Counted from the first letter of the stretch, positions 19,495-28,791 are shown. The stretch is 64,000 nt of DNA from Acuticoccus sp963704595 (GCA_963704595.1 OY969922.1:3596001-3660000), one strand, 5' to 3'. Numbers and translations: made by a program. The notes: generated by a model from the sequence alone, not told the origin.

Positions 19495-20716
19495 ATGATC
19501 GAGACGGAGTGGGGTTCGTTCGAACTTCAGGGCAACGACAGGGGCATCCGCCTGCAGCTGTTGCGTTTCAACGCCCACCAGCGCACCGACCTTCAGATGC
19601 TGCTCGACGCCGTGAAGGCCGACGACACGGTGCTCGATCTCGGCGCCCATGTCGGCACCTATGCGATCCCGCTGGCGCGCAAGGCGCGGAGCGTCGTCGC
19701 GGTCGAGGCCGACGTGGCGCGCTTCAAGCTTCTGGAGAGCAACATCGCGCTCAACGGCTGCAACAACATCACGGCCATCAACTGCCTCGTCTCGCCCGAC
19801 ACCAGCCGCTTCTCGCGGATGAAGGAGCGGGTGACTGACGCGCACCAGCTCGACCCATTGTGGGTGCCCGCGGAGGAAGGCTCCGGCATCGGCAGCGTCG
19901 AGGGAGTGCCGGCGGCGGAGATCCTGCAGCGGGGCGACACCCCTCCGACCGTCATCAAGTCCGACCTCGAGGGGATGGACTACGTCATCATCAGCTCGAT
20001 CAAGGACTACGTGAAGGAGGCGCGGCCGACGCTGTGCTGCGAATTCCTGACCAACTCCACCGAGTTCTGACCAGTTCGAGGGGCTGATGTCGGCGCTCGG
20101 CTACCAGATGTACGTCAACATCGCGCCCAAGAACACCAGCATCTTCGATCCCGTCCCGATGCGGATCGACGAGCTGCGCTCCACCCCGGTGAAGGCGATC
20201 CTCGACATCTTCGCCGCCTCAGCGGGCTCCGCGCAGCATGCAGCCTGGGACAGCGCGACCGCGACGCCGGACGGGCTGCGCGTCGCCAAGGCGTTCGCCG
20301 CCTATTTCCAGAACCGCTTTCCGCGCGCCCTGGAAATCCTCTCGGAAGGCCCGGTCGACACGGCCAACTACCATTTTCTCCTCGCCCGCACGGCGCTGCG
20401 GACCCAGAACCACGCCGAGGCGGCAGAGGCGTGCCGCCGCGCCATCGAGATCCGCGGCCGGTCATCGGAAGCGCTTTCCCTGCTGACCGAATGCCTCATC
20501 CGCACCCGCGACATCGACGGCGCGGTGGAGGCCGGCGAGGCTGCCATCGCGGTGAACCAGAACGACCCCGAGAGCCACTTCCAGCTCGCCCGCGCCTACC
20601 AGATCTCCGGCGACGTCGACAATGCGCGCGAGCACGTCGGCCTCGCCATCGGGCTCGACGAGACCCGCGCAATGTTCCGCACACTTGAGGAGGCTCTCAA
20701 CGCCTCCGAGGACTAG
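19495..20716 (+). CDS. FkbM family methyltransferase with TPR C-terminal half (frame broken)
   Basis: The N-terminal 190 residues are an FkbM SAM-dependent methyltransferase: DTVLDLGAHVGTYAIPLA, then VVAVEADVARFKLLESNIALNGCNN, and a late VIKSDLEGMDY strand. The next 210 residues carry tetratricopeptide-like helices (YHFLLARTALRTQNHAEAAE and later pairs). Between them the frame reads GAG-TTC-TGA, but dropping one T gives TEFDQFEGLMSALGYQM, the ordinary end of an FkbM domain. Total length is 407 codons plus one base. So I call one gene with one inserted base. FkbM enzymes methylate sugars or other hydroxyls, often in surface polysaccharide; the TPR half may bind the acceptor. Confidence 0.78.
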
Positions 20717-20727
20717 CGACCGGCCGG

Positions 20728-21660
20728 CTACACCGCCGGCCAGGTTCCGACCGCGTCCACGCCGGGCGTCGGCGCCACCGCGACGGGGGAGCCGGTCTTC
20801 AGCGCCTCCTCTGCCGCCTCGCAGACCGCCGCGAGGTGAAGGCCGACCGCAAGCGAGGGGTGCGGCGACCCCGTCCGCACCGCAGAAACAAGCTCGTTGA
20901 TGGCGGCCATGTAGATCGCCGGCCTGTCGTAGGTGTAGGCGCCGAGGGCCACGGGCTCCGTGCCGCCTTCGAACGCGTAGTCCTCCGCCAGTCTGGTGCC
21001 CGGATCGCGAAGGTTGGCGAACAGCTCCGACGTCGCACCGCTCTCGTGACGGAACGCGGCCGTGAGCCCGCCGGCGTCCTGCCGTGCGGCGGTCACTTCG
21101 GACACGGGCCCGAGGACCGCGGTCAGCACGGAGATGGTGTGCGGCGCCGCATCCCAGAGCGCGCCGTACTCGGACTGACGCCACCCGGATGCGGCATAGG
21201 GGCCGGCGAGGAGCGCGCCGGAGCGGAAGGAGGCGGCGCCGCGGTTGGGCCTGGCGGCCCTCGCGCGCTCGACGAACTTGCGCACCAGGGGCACGTACAG
21301 CCGCGTCAGGAAGCACGCGGCAGAGATGCCGGCCCGCTCCACGGCCTCCGCGACGCCAAGGGCGTCCGCCAGCGACATCGCGATCGGCTTTTCCATGAGG
21401 AGGTGCTTGCCGGCGCCCGCCGCCTCGCGCGCGAGATCGGCCTGGACGGAAGGCGGCAGAGAGAAGCTGACGGCATCCACCGATGGGAGCATCGCGGAGA
21501 AGCTCTCGAAAGCCTCGATGCCGAATGTGCCGGCAAGCGCCGCGCGGCGTTCCGCATTGCGGCCCTGCACTGCGACCAGCGTGATGTCGGGATTGGCCGC
21601 AAGGCCGGTGAGGTGGGTTTTTTCCGCCCACTGGGACGTGCCCGCTACGCCGAATTTCAC
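20728..21660 (-). CDS. Gfo/Idh/MocA family oxidoreductase
   Basis: 310 residues. An N-terminal Rossmann domain (KFGVAGTSQWAEKTHLTG), the EKP motif in LLMEKPIAMSLADAL near residue 90, and a C-terminal beta-sheet domain with WDAAPHTISVLTAVLGPV holding the catalytic His. NAD(P)-dependent sugar or inositol dehydrogenase type. I set the start at the GTG at 21660, which has GGGGAG upstream; the open frame extends further but without a better start. It converges on the FkbM gene and stands alone. Confidence 0.88.
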   Translation of the reverse strand: MKFGVAGTSQWAEKTHLTGLAANPDITLVAVQGRNAERRAALAGTFGIEAFESFSAMLPSVDAVSFSLPPSVQADLAREAAGAGKHLLMEKPIAMSLADALGVAEAVERAGISAACFLTRLYVPLVRKFVERARAARPNRGAASFRSGALLAGPYAASGWRQSEYGALWDAAPHTISVLTAVLGPVSEVTAARQDAGGLTAAFRHESGATSELFANLRDPGTRLAEDYAFEGGTEPVALGAYTYDRPAIYMAAINELVSAVRTGSPHPSLAVGLHLAAVCEAAEEALKTGSPVAVAPTPGVDAVGTWPAV

Positions 21661-21815
21661 ATCACTCTCCCCGGTCGATGGCGCCATGCCTGCCGCCGAT
21701 CGAGGGCCGGCGCAAGGGTCGTTCGGCGAGAGAGGAGACGACACGAATCAACGCGGCAAATGGCGCCGCAAATGCGCACCATATCGAGCCGTCGCATTGT
21801 AAGTGATGAGAAAAT

Positions 21816-21890
21816 TGGAGCGGGCGATGGGATTCGAACCCACGACCCCAACCTTGGCAAGGTTGTGCTCTACCCCTGAGCTACACCCGC
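21816..21890 (-). tRNA. tRNA-Gly (anticodon GCC)
   Basis: Read on the minus strand: acceptor GCGGGTG pairs with CGCCCGC, D arm GCTC/GAGC, anticodon loop TTGCCAA, T arm GGGTTCGAATCCC. The CCA end is encoded. Anticodon GCC gives glycine. Confidence 0.97.
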
Positions 21891-22047
21891 GTCCGGCGCC
21901 GTCTTAAAGAGGCGCCCCGCGTCGCTCCGCGTGACGGCGAGATAGACCGTTTGGAAAAACGGCGCAAGCCCCATCGCGCGATCTCTCACCTAAAAGCGGG
22001 AAAAAATGAGCCGGCTGACGACCCGTCCCGGAAAGCGGGCATTCTCC

Positions 22048-22075
22048 GGCACCCTTCGATCAAACGGAGGGTGCC
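22048..22075 (-). terminator. Stem-loop terminator of glk
   Basis: GGCACCCT pairs with AGGGTGCC, extended by a T/G wobble and CG pairs to a six-base loop. It begins directly after the glk stop codon; no strong T run follows. Confidence 0.6.
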
Positions 22076-22076
22076 G

Positions 22077-23114
22077 TCAGCGGTCGATCCGGCGGGACCC
22101 GAGGTCGATGGCGAACCGGCCCGGCATGATCGCGAAGGTCGCCATCCCGGTCACCGCCGGGCGCGGCTCGGTGACGAGGAACGTGGGCATCTGGCAGATC
22201 AGCCCGGTATGGGGCGCCTTCGCCTCGAATGCGGCGCGGAAGCCGCTCCGCTCGAACCGGTCGGCGAGCCGCGGCGCGATGCCCCCCGCCACGTAGACCC
22301 CGCCCTTGGCGAGGAAGAGGAGCGCGAGGTCGCCGGCGAGGCGGCCGAGATAGGTGAGGAAGAGGTCGATCGCCTCATCCGCCGCGGCGTCGCCTGCGTC
22401 GGCGCGCGCCGTGACGTCCTCGCCCTTCATGCAATCACTGCCGTCACGGCCGTCGGCCTTGCAGACCGCGCGATAGATCCGTGCCAGCCCGTTGCCGGAG
22501 AGGAGCGCCTCGCCGGAGATGCGACCGTGGAACGGGTCGAGGTGCGGCCAGATCGCGAAGTCGCGCGGCGTTTCCGGCCCGAAGTTGACGTGGCCGCCCT
22601 CGCCCGCGAGCGGCGTGTAGCTCTGGTCGCCGTAGATGAGCGCGGCGACGCCGAGGCCGGTGCCGGGGCCGATAACGACGCGCGGCTGGCGGCTCGCCAC
22701 GGCACCGCCGCCCACCTGCATCAGCTGATCGGGCTCCAGCGCCGGAAGCGCAAGCGACAGCGCCTCGAAGTCGTTGAAGGCGATCGCGGTCTCGAGGTTG
22801 AGATCGTTCATGATCGCCTCGAGGTCGATCACCCAGTCGGCGTTGGTGAGCTTCATCGGCCCGTTGCCGACCGGCCCGGCGATGGCAATCAGCAGCGAGC
22901 GCGGCATGATGGCGGTGGTGTCGAGCACCGTCTCCGTCGCGGCGGTCGCGAAATCGGGGAAGCTGCCTGTCTGCACGGTCGGGAACGCGCGCAGGGTGGC
23001 GTGCGAATCAGCGAGAATCGCGAGGCGCACGTTCGTGCCGCCGATATCTGCAATCAGAACCGGAAACGGTACGGGCGAAATGTCGGACTGGCGGCGGCGG
23101 GGCGGAGTGTTCAT
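22077..23114 (-). CDS. glk: Glucokinase
   Basis: 345 residues of the bacterial glucokinase (Glk) family, phosphorylating glucose with ATP. Phosphate-1 motif VLIADIGGTNVRLAIL lies near residue 20, GPGTGLGVAALI near 150 and EGGHVNFGP near 175, with adenosine motif YVAGGIAPRL near 290. The N-terminal 16 residues (MNTPPRRRQSD...) are a charged extension. The gene is transcribed away from the URC operon and shares the upstream region 23115-23366. Confidence 0.93.
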   Translation of the reverse strand: MNTPPRRRQSDISPVPFPVLIADIGGTNVRLAILADSHATLRAFPTVQTGSFPDFATAATETVLDTTAIMPRSLLIAIAGPVGNGPMKLTNADWVIDLEAIMNDLNLETAIAFNDFEALSLALPALEPDQLMQVGGGAVASRQPRVVIGPGTGLGVAALIYGDQSYTPLAGEGGHVNFGPETPRDFAIWPHLDPFHGRISGEALLSGNGLARIYRAVCKADGRDGSDCMKGEDVTARADAGDAAADEAIDLFLTYLGRLAGDLALLFLAKGGVYVAGGIAPRLADRFERSGFRAAFEAKAPHTGLICQMPTFLVTEPRPAVTGMATFAIMPGRFAIDLGSRRIDR

Positions 23115-23233
23115 GATCGAGGCATCCTAGCGCCAGTTTGCCATAATTAAAGCCATCCTCGCGTCCGTGCGTGCCGAGTGCCGCCAGTCCCGCGCAATCT
23201 TGCGGGCCAGAGTGAACAATCTGTTGCAAATCG

Positions 23234-23268
23234 TGTGATCTGACAGTGCCATGGTTACACAGATCACA
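23234..23268. promoter_or_regulatory. Inverted repeat upstream of the URC operon
   Basis: TGTGATCTG (23234-23242) and CAGATCACA (23260-23268) are exact complements 17 bases apart, in the 252-base gap between glk and URC1. A good candidate operator for one or both divergent units; the protein is unknown. Confidence 0.5.
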
Positions 23269-23366
23269 TCTTCAAGCGCTGGCACTTCCCGTCGCGATAT
23301 GCCATCTGCCCGTCTTTGGTCGAACGGCTGGTCCTCTCGCCGGCGTTCAACTTTCCGGAGGGCCGC

Positions 23367-24620
23367 GTGAGCGAGACCGTCAACAGAAAGACCCACATCA
23401 GGCTGACCACGCACCCGGGCAGCGGCAAGAAGGTGCGCTTCCCGCTCCACTGGGGCGCGGACACCCCGCAGGAGCGCGGGCCGATCGTCGGCACCGTCAC
23501 GGAGGCGGCGGACCGCAACGCCATCGGCACCCACGGCGGCTCCTACAGCCTCTACCGCGCGCTCGCCGTCACCTCCGGCGCGCTCAACCCGATCAAGCGA
23601 CCCGACCTCACCAACACCTCGCCGACGCACGACATCGGCCCCTTCCCGTCCTGGAAGGACCCGACGAAGATCGTGTCGCTCGACCCGTGGGGCCACGTCT
23701 CCACGCAGGCGTTCGGCGACCTCATCGCCGAGGGCGTCGACATCCGGCCGACCATCGCGGTCACGCAGGCGCACCTCGTCCTCAACGAGCTGAAGGACGC
23801 CGTGCGCGAAGGCCGCCTCGTGGCCGACGGCAAGATCGTGAAGGAATCGGGCGACGTCGCTGTCACCAAGGCGGCGCTGGAGCCGGTGTGGTATCTCCCC
23901 GGCCTCGCCGAGCGCTTCGGCGTCGAGGAGACGAAGCTCCGCCGCGTCCTGTTCGAGCAGACCGGCGGCATGTTCCCCGAGCTCGTCACCCGGCCGGACC
24001 TTCTCGCCTTCCTGCCGCCGATCGGCTCGATCACCGTCTATATCTTCGGCGATCCCGCGGATCTCGCGAAGCCCGAGAAGCACCTCACCTGCCGCGTCCA
24101 CGACGAGTGCAACGGCTCCGACGTGTTCGGCTCCGACATCTGCACCTGCCGCCCGTACCTGATCCACGGCATCGAGGAGTGCATCAAGCAGGCGCAGGAC
24201 GGCGGTGTCGGCCTCATCGTCTACAACCGGAAAGAGGGCCGCGCGCTCGGCGAAGTCACCAAGTTCCTCGTCTACAATGCGAGGAAGCGCCAGGAGGGCG
24301 GCGACACCGCTTCGGAATATTTCGAGCGGACGGAATGCGTTGCCGGCGTGCAGGACGCGCGCTTCCAGGAGCTGATGCCCGACACGCTGCACTGGCTCGG
24401 CGTCACCAAGATCGACCGCTTCGTCTCCATGAGCAACATGAAGTACGACGCCGTCACCAAGTCGGGCATCGAGATCCGCGAGCGGATTTCGATCCCCGAC
24501 GACCTGATCCCGGCCGACGCGCAGGTGGAGATGGAAGCCAAGAAGGCCGCCGGCTACTATTCCGAAAAGGGCGCCGCCGCCGATCTCAGCGCCGTGAAGG
24601 GCCGCAAGCTGAATGACTGA
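23367..24620 (+). CDS. URC1-type GTP cyclohydrolase II homologue (uracil catabolism)
   Basis: 417 residues, twice the length of the RibA catalytic domain: a family-specific N-terminal half (residues 1-220) followed by the GTP cyclohydrolase II fold. The zinc cysteines are visible as HDEC...DICTC, and RibA's QEGRGIGL becomes RKEGRALGE. This family is URC1, shown in Lachancea kluyveri to be needed for growth on uracil as nitrogen source. The start is a GTG at 23367 with GGAGG six bases before it; an in-frame TTG at 23316 lacks this. It overlaps URC4 by eight bases. Not a riboflavin gene by context. Confidence 0.9.
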   Translation: MSETVNRKTHIRLTTHPGSGKKVRFPLHWGADTPQERGPIVGTVTEAADRNAIGTHGGSYSLYRALAVTSGALNPIKRPDLTNTSPTHDIGPFPSWKDPTKIVSLDPWGHVSTQAFGDLIAEGVDIRPTIAVTQAHLVLNELKDAVREGRLVADGKIVKESGDVAVTKAALEPVWYLPGLAERFGVEETKLRRVLFEQTGGMFPELVTRPDLLAFLPPIGSITVYIFGDPADLAKPEKHLTCRVHDECNGSDVFGSDICTCRPYLIHGIEECIKQAQDGGVGLIVYNRKEGRALGEVTKFLVYNARKRQEGGDTASEYFERTECVAGVQDARFQELMPDTLHWLGVTKIDRFVSMSNMKYDAVTKSGIEIRERISIPDDLIPADAQVEMEAKKAAGYYSEKGAAADLSAVKGRKLND

Positions 24621-25865
24621 CGCCAGCACGGACGCCGCCCTCGAGGCGGCCCGCACGATCCTGACGGCTGAGGCGGTGCAGGGCCGCACCGCCGCCCTGT
24701 TCGCCCTCATCGAGGACGGCAAGTCGGAGCACTTCACCTACGACGCGGACGCCCTGCCCCGCCTCGCCGACAGCGTGGCCGCGCTGACCCGCGCAGCGCT
24801 TCCCGACGCTGCAGGTGCCGCTCCACGCCCGCTGGCGCCATTTCGAGGTGGGCGGCATGGACCGGCTCGGCGGCATCGCCGCGGCGCGCGAATGGTCCTC
24901 GCCCGAGGAAGCCGCCCGCGCCATGGGCGACCTTGCGATCACCTCCGTGCTGCTCGACGCCGGCGCAGGCCCGCGCTGGGAATACCACGAGGCTGCCACC
25001 GGCCAGAAGATCGGCCGCTCCGAGGGCCTCGGCCTCGCCTCGCTCGGCATGTTCGTTGCCGGCGCCTTCTCCGCCGTGCCCGCCGATCCGCTCCGCGCCG
25101 ACGCCGAGGCGCTGGAGAGCCTGACCGCCGAGGAGTTCGCCGCAGGCTTCCAGATCACCGACGACAATCCGCTCGAAGGGGCCGACGGCCGCCGCGCGCT
25201 CCTCGTCAGCCTCGCAGAGGCGCTGCGGGCAAGCCCCGACCTCTTCGCCAGCGAGGACGACCCCCGCCCCGGCGGCATCATCGACGCGCTGGCCGCGGAA
25301 GCGGGCGGCGCCCCCCTCCCCGCCGCCGCGATCCTCGACTTCGTGCTCGAAGGCCTCAGCCCGATCTGGCCGAGCCGCCTCACGCTCGCCGGCATCCCGC
25401 TCGGCGACACCTGGGCCCATCCGGCGCTCGGCGACGGCACGCCCGGCAGCGACCTCGTGCCGTTCCACAAGCTCTCCACCTGGCTGTCGCTGTCGCTGAT
25501 CGAGCCGCTGCTGGTCCACGGCGTCGACCGTCACCGACCTCGACGCGCTCCCCGGCCTCGCCGAGTACCGCAACGGCGGCCTGTTCGTGGACGGCGGCGC
25601 GCTCCTGCTGCGCGACCCGAAGGCCGCCGAGACGCCGCACAGGGTGGACGAGCCGCTGATCGTGGAATGGCGCGCAGCCACCGTCACGCTCCTGTCGCGG
25701 ATCGCGCCTCTGGTGCGCGACCGGCTCGGCGTCAGCGCAGCGGACCTGCCGCTCGCCGCGATCCTGGAAGGCGGCACCTGGCTCGCCGGCCGCCAGCTTG
25801 CTGCGGAAAAGCGTGCGGACAAGAGCCCGCCGATCCCCATCATCAGCGACGGTACGGTATTCTAG
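24613..25865 (+). CDS. URC4/DUF1688 family protein (frame broken twice)
   Basis: About 417 residues. Recognisable DUF1688 blocks are VPLHARWRHFEVGG, WEYHEAATGQKIGRSEGLGL, VPFHKLSTWLSLSLIEPLL and YRNGGLFVDGG. URC4 is required for the URC uracil-degradation route; its reaction is not established. Two frame breaks, near 24808 (an extra C in CCC) and 25525 (an extra base in GTCGACCGTC), both net plus one, look like sequence errors. ATGACTGA at the start overlaps the URC1 stop, so the two are coupled. Confidence 0.88.
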
Positions 25866-25932
25866 GCCCGTCGCGGGCCGCAATCTTGCTAGAGGCCGGG
25901 TCCGCAGCGCGGCATTCGGAAGCGATGGAGAG

Positions 25933-26577
25933 ATGAACTTGGTTGAGACCCCGTCCGTCACGGTGATCGAGCATCCGCTGGTCCGCCACAAGCTGACCAT
26001 CATGCGCGACAAGACCACCTCCACCGCAGGCTTCCGCCGCCTCCTGCGCGAGATCGCGATGCTGCTGTGCTACGAGGCGACCCGCGACCTCGAGCTCGAG
26101 ATGGTCGAGATCGAAACGCCGCTGATGCCGATGCAGGCGCCGCAGCTCGCCGGCAAGAAGCTCGTCTTCGCGCCGATCCTGCGCGCCGGCGAGGGCCTCC
26201 TCGACGGGATGCTCGACCTCGTGCCGTCCGCCCGCGTCGCCCACGTCGGCCTCTACCGCGACCCCGAAACCCTCTCGGCGGTCGAATACTACTTCAAGGC
26301 CCCGGACGACATGGGCGAGCGCCGCGTCATCGTCCTCGACCCGATGCTCGCCACCGCCAACTCCGCCATCGCCGCCGTCGACCGCCTCAAGGAAGCCGGC
26401 GCCAACGACATGCGCTTCGTCTGCCTGCTCGCCGCGCCCGAAGGCATCAGCAACTTCGGCGGCCACCACCCGGACGTGCCGATCGTCACCGCCGCCATCG
26501 ACGAGAAGCTGAACGACCACGGCTACATCGTCCCCGGCCTCGGCGACGCCGGCGACCGCATGTTCGGCACGAAATAG
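25933..26577 (+). CDS. upp: Uracil phosphoribosyltransferase
   Basis: 214 residues, standard for Upp: it makes UMP from uracil and PRPP. The PRPP loop reads VIVLDPMLATANSAIAAV (usual MLATGGS, here with AN), and the uracil-binding C terminus is YIVPGLGDAGDRMFGTK. GGAGAG precedes the ATG. As the third gene after URC1 and URC4 it matches URC6, the UPRTase of the URC pathway, so its role here is probably catabolic as well as salvage. The 93 bases to the next gene show no clear terminator. Confidence 0.95.
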   Translation: MNLVETPSVTVIEHPLVRHKLTIMRDKTTSTAGFRRLLREIAMLLCYEATRDLELEMVEIETPLMPMQAPQLAGKKLVFAPILRAGEGLLDGMLDLVPSARVAHVGLYRDPETLSAVEYYFKAPDDMGERRVIVLDPMLATANSAIAAVDRLKEAGANDMRFVCLLAAPEGISNFGGHHPDVPIVTAAIDEKLNDHGYIVPGLGDAGDRMFGTK

Positions 26578-26670
26578 CGGCAGGTCGCCCAGGCTCTCGT
26601 CCAACAGCGGACTTTTGTCCGCGGAACAAACACGGTAGGCAAGGCGTCAGAACCCGCCGGAGCCCGTGCC

Positions 26671-28170
26671 ATGTTTCCCAAACCCAAGCCGCAGCTGACC
26701 CCGAACACCTACGCGTACGAAACCGAGCCGATGGTGAAGCCCACCGGCTTCCGCGAGTACGATGCGCGCTGGCTGTTCGGCAAGGAGCTCAACCTCATGG
26801 GCGTCCAGGCGCTCGGCATGGGCATCGGCACGCTGCTCGGCGAACTCGGCAAGCCGAAGGAAGTCGTCACCGGGCACGACTTCCGCTCCTACTCCTCCTC
26901 CATCAAGACCGCCCTCATCCAGGGCATGATGGCGGCAGGCTGCAAGGTCCACGACATCGGCCTCGCCGTGACCCCGATGGCCTACTTCGCCCAGTTCGAG
27001 CTCGACGTGCCGGCCGTGGCGATGGTCACCGCCAGCCACAACGAGAACGGCTGGACCGGCGTGAAGATGGGCGCCGACCGCCCCCGCACCTTCGGCCCCG
27101 ACGAGATCGGCCGCCTCAAGGAGATCGTCCTCAACACCGAGTTCGACCTCTCCGCCGGCGGCTCCTACGAGTATGTCGACGGTTTCGCGCAGCGGTACAT
27201 GGACGACCTCGTCAAGAACCGGAAGATCAAGCGCCCGCTGAAGGTGATCGCGGCGTGCGGCAACGGCACCGCCGGCGCGTTCGCCCCCAAGGTGCTGGAG
27301 CGCCTCGGCATCGAGGTGATCCCGCTCGACGCCGAGCTCGACCACTCCTTCCCGCGCTACAACCCCAACCCCGAAGACATGGAGATGCTCCACGCGATCC
27401 GCGACGCGGTGCTGGAGCACAAGGCGGATGTCGGCTTCGGCTTCGACGGTGACGGCGACCGCTGCGGCGTGATCGACGAGACCGGCGCCGAGATCTTCGC
27501 CGACATCGTCGGCGTGATGCTGGCGCGCGACCTCTCCAAGCTGAAGCACGGCTCGCAGTTCGTCGTCGATGTGAAGTCCACCGGGCTCTACAACACCGAC
27601 CCTGTGCTTGCCGAGAATGGCGCCAAGACCGACTACTACAAGACCGGCCACTCCTACATCAAACGCCGCGTCAACGAGCTCGGCGCCGTTGCGGGCTTCG
27701 AGAAGTCCGGCCACTTCTTCTTCAACGAGCCGATCGGCCGCGGCTACGACGACGGCCTGATCTCCGCCATCGCGATCCTGGAAATGCTCGACCGCAACCC
27801 GGACAAGACCATGTCCGAGCTGCGCGGCGCCCTGCAGAAGACCTGGCAGACGCCCACCATGAGCCCCCATTGCGACGACGAGCTGAAGTACGGGGTCATC
27901 GACAAGGTGGTGCAGCGTTTCAAGGACATGCACGCCGCCGGCGAACAGGTGGCCGGCCAGAAGATCTCCGAGCTGATCACCGTCAACGGCGTGCGCGTCG
28001 TCGCCGAGGACGGCACGTGGGGCCTCGTCCGCGCCTCCTCCAACAAGCCGGAGCTGGTCGTGGTGGTCGAAAGCCCCACCAGCGAGGAGAACATGCGCGC
28101 CATGTTCAAGGCGGTGGACGGCGTCCTGCGCGAGAACCCCGAGGTCGGCGCCTACAACCAGTCGATCTGA
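26671..28170 (+). CDS. Phosphomannomutase/phosphoglucomutase
   Basis: 499 residues of the alpha-D-phosphohexomutase superfamily. Active-site serine loop TASHNENGWTGVK near residue 120, metal loop FGFDGDGDRCGV near 255, sugar loop GFEKSGHFFF near 345 and phosphate loop RASSNKPEL near 455 are all present, so it should be active on mannose- and/or glucose-phosphate for polysaccharide precursors. The first 25 residues are an extension rich in Lys and Pro. It is followed by a 400-base region of hairpins. Confidence 0.92.
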   Translation: MFPKPKPQLTPNTYAYETEPMVKPTGFREYDARWLFGKELNLMGVQALGMGIGTLLGELGKPKEVVTGHDFRSYSSSIKTALIQGMMAAGCKVHDIGLAVTPMAYFAQFELDVPAVAMVTASHNENGWTGVKMGADRPRTFGPDEIGRLKEIVLNTEFDLSAGGSYEYVDGFAQRYMDDLVKNRKIKRPLKVIAACGNGTAGAFAPKVLERLGIEVIPLDAELDHSFPRYNPNPEDMEMLHAIRDAVLEHKADVGFGFDGDGDRCGVIDETGAEIFADIVGVMLARDLSKLKHGSQFVVDVKSTGLYNTDPVLAENGAKTDYYKTGHSYIKRRVNELGAVAGFEKSGHFFFNEPIGRGYDDGLISAIAILEMLDRNPDKTMSELRGALQKTWQTPTMSPHCDDELKYGVIDKVVQRFKDMHAAGEQVAGQKISELITVNGVRVVAEDGTWGLVRASSNKPELVVVVESPTSEENMRAMFKAVDGVLRENPEVGAYNQSI

Positions 28171-28193
28171 GCGCGTCGGCACAGAACGAGGGA

Positions 28194-28320
28194 TCGGGCC
28201 GGGTCAAGGGCGCCGAAGGCGGGCGAAGCCTACACCCTTGACGCGGCCCGAGCCCGGCACACGCTCGAACAGGGGCTCAGGACAGAAGGACGCGAAGCGG
28301 CCATCTGCCCTGAACCCCTG
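28194..28320. repeat. Two tandem long hairpins capped by GAA mini-hairpins
   Basis: Hairpin 1 pairs TCGGGCCGGGTCAAGGG (28194-28210) with 28235-28251 at 16 of 17 positions, the only mismatch being G/G. Its loop holds GCC-GAA-GGC and GGC-GAA-GCC. Hairpin 2 pairs 28270-28286 with 28304-28320 at 15 of 17 positions around CGC-GAA-GCG. The GGGTCA/TGACGCG inner segment with the G/G mismatch is shared with the elements at 35964 and 45784. This fills most of the 374-base gap after the phosphomannomutase gene; no ORF of note lies in it. Confidence 0.7.
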
Positions 28321-28343
28321 CCCATCGGCGAGATGGAGGGAGC

Positions 28344-28364
28344 GCGAGGGAGGAAATCCCTCGC
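28344..28364. repeat. Perfect 8-bp hairpin downstream of the tandem hairpins
   Basis: GCGAGGGA and TCCCTCGC enclose GGAAA. It could end transcription from the phosphomannomutase gene but has no T run after it on the plus strand. Confidence 0.5.
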
Positions 28365-28574
28365 CCCTTCAAGTCACAAAGCCGGCGCGCAGCGCCGTCC
28401 GCCGCCCCCGGTAAAGCCTTCCGCACAATTTGACCGAACGCTGCACACCAGCCGTTTACCGTAGTGCGCTAAACACTCTTCCCAGACGCGGTTCGAGGCC
28501 GAAATTAACCTCACGACAAGACGGGCCAGTGAGGTTCGTGGGCAATGGAACCGGCGGACAAGGGTCGCAATCAA

Positions 28575-28757
28575 ATGGCAAACGGGGCCGACATGCCGAG
28601 GGCACGTCGCAGCGCGAAGGCGCCGCGGGCCGAGGTCATGACCGAACTGCCGATGGTGACCGCCCTGCTCGTTGCAGCGGTGATCGTCGCCGTCGTCGCC
28701 GCAGGCGGCCCGGTGCTCGACATGCTGGCCGGGCTCAAGGCAATGTGGAACGGCTGA
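28575..28757 (+). CDS. Small single-span membrane protein, hypothetical
   Basis: 60 residues from the ATG at 28575 (an in-frame ATG at 28545 would add ten). A basic N-terminal segment (MPRARRSAKAPRAE) is followed by one strong membrane helix (VTALLVAAVIVAVVAAGGPV) and a short tail. It ends 34 bases before the aminopeptidase gene. I recognise no family. The charge pattern suggests an inner-membrane peptide with the N terminus inside. It may be a chance frame. Confidence 0.4.
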   Translation: MANGADMPRARRSAKAPRAEVMTELPMVTALLVAAVIVAVVAAGGPVLDMLAGLKAMWNG

Positions 28758-28791
28758 TCCGCCGCCCCTGAACAAGCCTGGAGACCCCACC

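Noticed and set aside
20055..20090. Programmed +1 frameshift at TTC-TGA-C in the FkbM gene, like prfB
   Set aside because: No internal Shine-Dalgarno at the proper distance is evident, and many other genes here carry single-base insertions, so sequence error is simpler.
23367..24620. ribA for riboflavin synthesis
   Set aside because: The long N-terminal half, altered GTP-loop residues and linkage to DUF1688 and upp place it in the URC1 family.
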